Of a stretch of DNA of 64,000 bases, positions 57,113 to 64,000 are shown in pieces. The notes beneath the pieces were generated by a model that did no database searches, was not told the origin of the DNA, and saw only the letters and a list, made by a program, of their open reading frames with translations. The DNA is taken from contig JANVCC010000021.1 in the NCBI GenBank assembly GCA_025345505.1, positions 27,720,919 through 27,784,918 of the forward strand, written 5' to 3'. The DNA is from Todiramphus chloris collaris. Lineage: Eukaryota > Chordata > Aves > Coraciiformes > Alcedinidae. The position numbers and the translations under genes were made by a program. Numbering within the stretch: the stretch's first letter is position 1; every line of letters begins with the position of its first letter.

Positions 57113-57643
57113 CAACCAGTGAGGCCTCACCTCGAGTACTGTGCACAGTTCTGGGCCCCGCACCTCAAGAAAGATATTGAGGTGCTGGAGCGGGTCCAGA
57201 GGAGAGCAGTGAGGCTGGGGAAGGGACTGGAGGGAAAGTCTTATGAGAAGAGACTGAGGGAACTGGAGTTGTTCAGCCTGAAGAAGAGGAGACTCAGGGG
57301 AGACCTCATCACTCTCTACAACTACCTGAAAGGTAGTTGTAGGCAGGTGGGGGCTGGACTCTTCTCCCAGGCAACCAGTGACAGGATGAGAGGACATGGC
57401 CTGAAGCTGCGCCAGGGGAAGTTTAGGTTAGATATTAGGAAGCACTGCCTTATGGAAAGGGCCATTAAACACTGGAATGGAATACCCAGGGAGGTGGTGG
57501 AGTCGCCATCCCTCGTGGTGTTTAAGGAAAGATTGGATGTGGCACTTAGTGACATGGTCTTGATAGGTGTCGCGATGTTAGGTCTTAGGCTGGAGTTGAT
57601 GATCTTGGAGGTCTATTCCAGCCTCAATGATAATTCTGTGTAA
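57113..57643 (+). pseudogene. CR1 ORF2 C-terminal fragment, frame open
   Basis: The open frame 57098-57643 (181 codons) runs from [20 protein letters not shown] through [42 protein letters not shown] and [17 protein letters not shown], then reads into the 3' tail. This is the conserved C-terminal region of CR1 ORF2 downstream of the reverse transcriptase. Both catalytic domains are absent, and the first codons come from flanking DNA, so it should not make a functional protein. The absence of stops or shifts over about 530 bases indicates recent insertion. Confidence 0.9.
57316..57342. repeat. perfect 12-bp hairpin inside CR1
   Basis: CTACAACTACCT (57316-57327) and AGGTAGTTGTAG (57331-57342) are exact reverse complements with a 3-base GAA spacer. 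It lies in the ORF2 C-terminal coding part. Confidence 0.9.
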
Positions 57644-60154
57644 TTCTGTATAAAGTGAATTCCAATAATAAATTCCATTTGTAATACAGACTTACCTGAA
57701 AAAAAAACTTCTATGAAGGGATGGAAAGAAGAAATGAAATAGAAAAAACATACCTAGAGTGCTAATTTCCTAGTTCATTTTCTGAGTATATAACACTATG
57801 TACCAGGAACAGAGAGAACCACAGACAGAGCAGAAAGCTGCTGAAAGGAAAAACTAATTACATGAGGGAATATGAGTGAAATAAAGTATTTTTTTGCCAG
57901 TCTGGTAAATGGCTCAAAGTATTTAGAGAGGATTCAGAACTATACAAAAGTCAAAATTGTTACAAAAAAAACACATGACGAATTGCAAACCCTCAGAAAA
58001 TAAACATGACTTTATAGTACAGAAATGTGCAAAATGCATCCAGGACCAGTGCAAATCCTACCCATTGACCAACTGTCCAAATAACAGGATTGATACCTGG
58101 GACACAGGGGCAGCTCATTCCAGACAGCAATGTCTCATCTGTAATAATAACCATGGAGCTGTTCTTTCATCAGCACAGCAAATTCTGAAGATAAAATTAT
58201 TTAAGGCAAAAGCTCCCAGACCCATCTGTGGAACCATGTATCACTTAAATCCTGCAGAAATGAAGAAATTCAACCAATGTCAACATTTGCATTTTCAGGT
58301 TCAAACCAACCATGGCAGAGGAGGTGGGATGTGAAATGGGAGAGTGAGAGAGAACATCTTTTGTGGGCTGTGCAGGAGGTGCTAAGAGTTTGATGTCTTG
58401 GTTTGGGGGAGTTGGGCAAATGGGAGTTTTGAGGGTTATCTAAAATAGGGTCTGGGGGAGTTAAACTGTGTGGTATCAGTAGGGGCAATAGGATGTTTCC
58501 GTTCTGTGATTCTATGTTTGCAGCTGGGAGAAATGTAGCTGGGAATGACAAGATGATGTGTGGGTGTGAATGGTGATGGACCTTGACAGTATGAAAATTT
58601 GTAACACAATTTTGCCATGTCAACAAGAATTTGCTGGTAAGGAGAAACAGCATTAGGGATGTATCCCTTCACATCAGAAATGGCTTTTGAAGACTTTTCC
58701 ACCCTTACAGGTTTGTGGTTTTTTTCAGACAATTTGCACTGCCAGGGTTTTATCAAGCAAGACTCAGAGCTCATTTCTTTTGAAATGTGCAGCAATTACA
58801 TGTTCTTCACATACACAGGATTCTAATTTGCTACAGCACGGAGCCTGGTATTCATTTAAGAATTATGCATGGCAAAAATGAAGAAGAAAAAAAAAAGGGT
58901 AAATTTGGCTTCAGATGTATCTGTTCTTTTGAAGCCCAAAGATAGATTCAGTATGAACAGCTATTTTATGTTTATAAATAGAAGCATATAAAATATGTTT
59001 TAAAAGGAAAATCATCACTGACCTACTATTTAGTGCTTTTGATCTTTTAATTAATTGATTCCCTCATTATTGAAAACTGTAGCAGAACAAATGGTAAACA
59101 GGTTGGTTTGGAGTATTTTTTGGTCAGGAGTTCAGCATGCAGCAATATATGTGCACAGGAAAACATTCTACAGATTATACACTACATTGCTTTTTAAATA
59201 CAACACAGATTTATAAATTAAAGTTTTCTGAATAACCAAGTACATATTTTGAAGCTGTCACTATGTTGTGGGAGTAATCTGTGGATTGAAGTCCTTACCA
59301 GTGTACAATGACACACAATAAAGTATAATGACACTGGAAGAATATCTCATAAAAACTAGGTTACAAACAAAGGGAAAGCCTGAGATAAGGACTTTGGTTT
59401 GTGGCTCCAGGTCACATTACATGTAAAACATAGTTAAGTACTATTATTTTTAAATATATTTGCAGACACTCAATTAAATGTATTGCATAGAATTTAATTT
59501 TATCTATTCTTTCCCTAGGCAAAATATATCCTTCTATATATGAAATTAGTTTTAATAAGATAACATTAATATTTTTTAACTTCCTGTAAGATTATCCTTC
59601 AACAACTTTGCATGAGATTATCCTCCCTTTCTCTTTAGCAAATACATTAATCAGAGCCATTTACAAGATGGGAAATCAGCAGCACAGGAGGACTGACAGT
59701 GCCCATTGTATCTGATAGTAATTTCCCATGTTTACAGACCTGCAACAGGAAAAAATACACTAGGAGAAACCCCCATGAGGTTTAGTAATTCCTCAGGAGG
59801 AACTGTAAAGTACAATAAGATTCAGCTGCCAGAAGAGGCTCTTTCCAGCAAGAAATGAGTTGTGCATCATGCTAAGGATGCAGACAAATGGACTTTGTTA
59901 TGAATCTTCTGATGCCACCTTTATCGAAAAGCCACTCCAGAAGACAAGTTCTAAGAAAGATTTTATTTTTTTATTTCCTTTCATTCTCTGTAGAGTGACA
60001 ACTCATTCAAGGAGTTTTGTCCATTATGAAAAGCCACTAAAGGCATTGAAATCTGGCACAAAATAATGTGGTACATATATGCTTATGAATGGATGCCTAC
60101 TTACTAAACAAATGTAGAAAGAAGAGAAAGTCTTCCTCCATCCAAAAAAAAAAG

Positions 60155-60180
60155 TATAACTAACTAACTAAATAAATAAA
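60155..60180 (+). repeat. short TAAC/AAAT tetranucleotide repeat
   Basis: Three TAAC units followed by AAAT units, after a ten-A run. Confidence 0.8.
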
Positions 60181-60626
60181 AATTTGGACTTTTCATCTTG
60201 AAACCAGAGCATTACACCTGAAGCTTTGTGAATTCACAGCTTTCCCATTACCACTTAGGACTCACCGTTCCCTGTGTATCTTTCTAGCAGTAAGCTTCAA
60301 CTAGTAAATTATAAATATTTTTCAAGGAAATACAGAGCATATTTTCCAATGGTCCTTCAGTGTCACTGTTTCACTGAAAGGAAATCACCAATATATTTTT
60401 CCTAGACAGCAGTAACTGTCACCCTGATAAAACATCACAAAATTAGCATCTGCTAAGGACAGGCAAAATCTTGAAAGTACAGTATCAAAATGGGTAATTG
60501 CAGAGGGCCATCATTAACACTAAATAGAGTCCCAGAGTTGTGCTATCTAAATTCCTTCCAGTGCTTGTTATTCTGAGATTAGTATTTTGGATACAAAATA
60601 CTTAAAAGTACTCACTCCCCGCTCTG

Positions 60627-60642
60627 CCCCCCCCACCCCCCC
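60627..60642 (-). repeat. C8-A-C7 run
   Basis: Fifteen C residues broken by one A. The minus strand is G-rich and could form a quadruplex. Confidence 0.8.
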
Positions 60643-61169
60643 ATGAGCTTTCCAACATGGTAAATGTGAATATCTAACTGCTCTGCAGTCTGTGCTGCCT
60701 ACCTTTAGTAACTACACAAATCCAAGAATCTTTTTGATAGAGATTTATGCTAATAGTCTTTCCTCTGAACTCTACCCCTCTCGTTTCTCATGAAGACAGC
60801 TTATAGTGACCACAGACCTCTTGCCAGTATAGCTTAAAGTGTTTCCTTGGATAGACATCGAAGTCCATTCACCAAGAAAAGGACTTTCATCTGTGCATAA
60901 TGTAGCTGTATTAAGATTTCAGAAAATCAGTGTTGAAGGATTTTTTTTCCCCCACAGATCATAAGAGAAAGGTAATCTGTAAGTGCAGACAGTTCTGTAA
61001 GATTACGTCTCATTTTTATCAAGGTTATTATTTTGTTGATGTAAGATTTTTGCTCTAATTACATTTCTATTACTGTGCTCATATTCTGAAAGTTCTTTGC
61101 ACATACATTTGTTTGATTTGATTTATGGTTTTTCATGTGACTAGAAGGTCAAGGAAGGTGATTCTTCCC

Positions 61170-61664
61170 TTCTACTGCACTCTTAAAAGACCCCACTTGA
61201 AGTACCACATTGGGCTCTGGGGGTCCCAACATAAGAAGGACATGGACCTGCTGGACTGAATCCAGAGAAGGGACAAAAAGATGACCAGAGGCCTGGAACA
61301 ATCTGAGTTGGTGCTGTTCAGCCTGCAGACCTTGTAGCAGCCTTCCAGAACATAAAGGTTGCCTACAAGAAAGCTGGAGAGAAACTTTTTACAAGGGCAT
61401 TTAGTGATAGGACAACAGGTAATGGCTTTAAACAGAAAGGAGGTAGAATTAGGTTACATGTAAGGAGGGCGGTGAGGCACAGGAACAGGTTACCCAGAGA
61501 GGTTGTGGATGCCCCATCCCTGGAAGTGTTCAGGGCAGGGCTGGATGAGACTTTGAGCAACCTGGTCTGGTGGAAGGTGTCCCTGTCCATGGCAGGGAGG
61601 TCAGAACGGCATGGTCCTTAAGATCCCTTCTAATACATACCATTCTATGATTCTATCACTCTAT
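61170..61664 (+). mobile_element. CR1 LINE, 3' fragment, diverged
   Basis: Plus-strand CR1 with CCCCACTTGAAGTACCACATTGGG, AGAAGGACATGGACCTGCTGG, GTGATAGGACAACAGG, GAGGCACAGGAACAGGTTACC, GAGAGGTTGTGGATGCCCCATCCC and a tail of CCATTCTATGATTCTATCACTCTATGG. Internal stops and a deletion (near 61330) break the coding part. The GTGGATGCCCCATCCCTGG block marks a different CR1 subfamily from the copies with GTGGAGTCTCC. Confidence 0.9.
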
Positions 61665-63952
61665 GGGCAATGCAGTCCTGATTTCAGTGGGATTTAGTGC
61701 CCCTTTTCTAGAAAGTTGGAATCATTTAGAGAGTGAAAATTAAATGTGGTTAAAATTTCTCACAAAAAACAAGAAACACACAAAAATGGCCTCTGATCAA
61801 CATAACAGTCAGTAATAGCAGCTGCTAATTATGAGTTTGGTAGCTGGATGATACCTTCAGGAGTCACCGGATGAAGTTCTAAACAATTATCTACCTTAGA
61901 GATAAGTCATAAAAAAGAAATTGTTATTTTAGTAACTTTAGACTAAATCCACAAAGAAATTCTCATGGAAAGTTTTATTTCACAGAGAACATGTTTAAGT
62001 TATTAGCCTTGCCTTGCTGTACATAATGTGGGGAGAAGTGGGCTCATCTAGCAGGCTATTCATGCAGCCTTTTTCTGCTAGCTGCCTTAACATTAAATTG
62101 ATTGGACCTTAATAAAGTCCTTCACTTTCCTCAGCTGTTGCTGTGGAGCTGCTTGGATCTCTAGTTTATATTTAAGTGTCCATTAGGACTTTCAGATGAG
62201 GCATTTGAAACTAGGACTGCGAGTTGTGTTCTGATCTAATTAGTGTTTTTGTGACTCTTAAAGATTTCTTCACAACTTCACTGACATTGAGAATGATCTA
62301 AGCAAGGTCAGAATCTATCAATCCTTCCCCTAAACCATCCCGATGTATTTGTCTACACCAGTAAACTAAACAGGATCAGGATAGATTGGAGTCCTGGAAC
62401 ACATTTTTCTGTATTGTTTCATTATCATCAACTTCAGAATGGTTTCGCCTGTGCCAGCTGAACAATGTCTGGGAGTGGTCTGAAATATAGAATAGACACA
62501 GGAATGATGCCAATAGAAGTATGGAGAAGGTTCCTTTTTGGGAGTAGAGAAATTTTAAATGGTGGTTGTGCTATGTCATTTGTCCTCAGGGTCAGAAATC
62601 TGCTTTTATTCAGTAGTAAATGGGATAATATTGACAGGAAGTCCAGAGCTTATATTCTTGATGGGGCAAACTGTTGGTTCTGCTCTGTAGAGATCAAGGT
62701 AAATGGCAGCATGAATCAAATAACAGTGCTAGTGGTCTCATCTACGTTTCATACTCAGTGCCCAGTTGATACTGGAAAGGTACATAGTTGAAAATATTTC
62801 AACCTACCCACATATTCATAGCAATTAATCCTGAACATATTAAGCTTACAATATTATGTACTACTAAAACAAAGTTTATTAAAATTTCTGCTACAGAAAT
62901 CTCTTTCCTCAAGCATGTGTTTGGAAACTAACAATTTTTCTACTAGATATATATTTCCCTTTGGCTTTGTAGGGAATAGATAGCTACATACTTAGTGCAT
63001 TCTTATGAGTAGTTGTTTAATCAGTTTCTATAGGTTTCAATGTATTCTAGGCATTCCAGTCTCAAATAATTTCTTATTCTGCTTTCAGTACAAGCTACTG
63101 AATACATATGACTGTCTAAGATGCAGACATACATTAAGCTGAAATGGGCTAGACTTTATCAGATTCATACTGACAGAGCATGCAGCTGTGAAAATAGCCT
63201 ACAGAAATATTTTTCCGAAGCACTACACTAGAGTTCCAGGGACTTGTACATGAATTTTCCAGTGAGGAGAAACCAAAGACATAGTGTGAACAGACTTTGC
63301 ACTTGGCTCACTTTGACAGCGCACACACACTCGCATCACAGCAGCCATAAACCAAAGATGACTGCAAACCACAGGAAGCCAGGCTCCCTCCCAGGAAGAA
63401 GGTCATTACACAACACTTGGTATGCAGAGAAACTCTTAATTTGGAGTATTTCTTCAAACTGGAAAGGAGGGAGGAGACTGTCCTCTGTTCTACTAGAACC
63501 AGACAAGGTAGTAGTAGTCTCCTTTTCTTCAGGAGGTGAAAGTGAATAATGAGCTTGCACTGAACACACAGGAAGCAAGTTCCCTTCCACATTTTACAAC
63601 AAAAGCTTTCAACATCTTCCTGAGTGACACTGACTAACTGGACTCTATTGGATACTCTCCCTTTAACATCAAGAAATTCTGACTGAAATGCATAGTAGGA
63701 CACAGTTTTTCAGTATTACAGCACTAGTCACTCAGGCTTTTTTAACACATTCCATTGTGGTTCAAATAATCCAGCAACCTCTGAGAGGATAAGCAAAATA
63801 TAATTTTGGTACCTAGTCTGGGGGGAGGAATGGGGCATTGATTTCCTGGTTGCTTTTATGCATTTGCTTACAAGAGGGAGAACTAAGAACATAGTCAAAG
63901 GAAGACGAAAGATAACATGTGACCAAGACCTTGTAAATGACTTGAATATATT
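61665..63952. other. unique sequence, nothing recognised
   Basis: The longest frame outside repeats here (62465-62791, 108 codons, plus strand) has no recognisable domain. The part at about 62040-62300 is repeat-free, with balanced composition. Confidence 0.45.
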
Positions 63953-64000
63953 CTCCCTTCCCTTCCCTTCCCTTCCCTTCCCTTCCCTTCCCTTCCCTTC
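63953..64000 (+). repeat. (TTCCC)n pentanucleotide microsatellite, open at the window edge
   Basis: About nine perfect TTCCC units run to the last base, so the full array length is unknown. On the other strand the unit is GGGAA. Confidence 0.95.

Larger units (their letters stand above)
57113..57650 (+). mobile_element. CR1 LINE, 5'-truncated, well-kept copy
   Basis: A plus-strand CR1 3' end: GAGTACTGTGCACAGTTCTGG, AGGTGCTGGAGCGGGTCCAG and CACTGGAATGGAATACCCAGG blocks, then GATGATCTTGGAGGTCTATTC and a tail of AATTCTGTGTAATTCTGTA. The coding part is uninterrupted, so this is a young copy. Its tail differs from the copies ending ATTCTATG, so it may belong to another CR1 subfamily. Confidence 0.93.
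57651..61169. other. unique sequence, nothing recognised
   Basis: No gene recognised. A short TAAC/TAAA tetranucleotide repeat lies at 60155-60180 and a C8AC7 run at 60627-60642. A frame of 125 codons at 57957-58334 has no family resemblance. The stretch at about 59600-59760 has low repeat content. Confidence 0.45.

Noticed and set aside
57957..58334. 125-codon plus-strand frame with several cysteines
   Set aside because: It briefly suggested a zinc-binding protein, but the Cys spacing is irregular and no family was recognised.
58480..58520. TTCTGTGATTCTATG resembling a CR1 3' tail
   Set aside because: The preceding sequence does not match the CR1 3' block, so one short word is not enough to call an element.
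62465..62791. 108-codon plus-strand frame outside repeats
   Set aside because: No domain or splice context recognised. The length is not improbable over 64 kb and six frames.

Overview
The window looks like bird nuclear DNA. The evidence is its repeats: about ten CR1 LINE copies with the typical avian 3' tail (variants of ATTCTATG next to a TTGGAAAGGACC-type block), several solo LTRs of avian endogenous retroviruses, and almost no poly(A)-tailed retroposons. The species cannot be named. I recognise no host protein-coding exon, tRNA, rRNA or other RNA gene. Nearly every open frame over 100 codons is explained by CR1, LTR or low-complexity sequence. The window is best read as intergenic or deep intronic, AT-rich DNA.

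Layout. 1-7.3 kb: unique sequence with an ancient CR1 remnant near 1 kb and a CR1 3' end near 3.9 kb. 7370-7838: solo LTR with a perfect 5-bp target duplication. 7.8-14.8 kb: mostly unique, with two short CR1 3' fragments and a long hairpin at 9241-9300. 14.8-16.6 kb: two CR1 copies head to tail on the minus strand. 18573-19638: a 1.07-kb ERVL-type solo LTR with perfect target duplication, preceded by a 47-A run. 20717-22244: a 1.5-kb LTR in antisense orientation. 23967-24332: a short LTR with alpharetrovirus-like architecture. 24.3-41.1 kb: largely unique, with two related antisense LTRs (30585, 39341) and a direct duplication of about 0.6 kb (32381-33050 and 38283-38834). 41.1-43.0 kb: decayed CR1 with reverse transcriptase remnants. 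48.8-52.3 kb: the longest CR1, holding a GDSL-type esterase ORF1 remnant, endonuclease remnant and a 382-codon reverse transcriptase frame. 57.1 and 61.2 kb: two plus-strand CR1 3' ends. The window ends inside a (TTCCC)n microsatellite.

How the parts relate. Nothing here forms an operon or a host pathway. CR1 ORF1 and ORF2 would work together in retrotransposition, but every copy here is 5' truncated or frame-broken, so none looks autonomous. All clear LTRs appear solo, with no gag, pol or env between them. I find no convincing undescribed system. The least explained structure is the 32/38-kb duplicated segment, which matches no repeat family I recognise and could be a local segmental duplication or an uncatalogued repeat.
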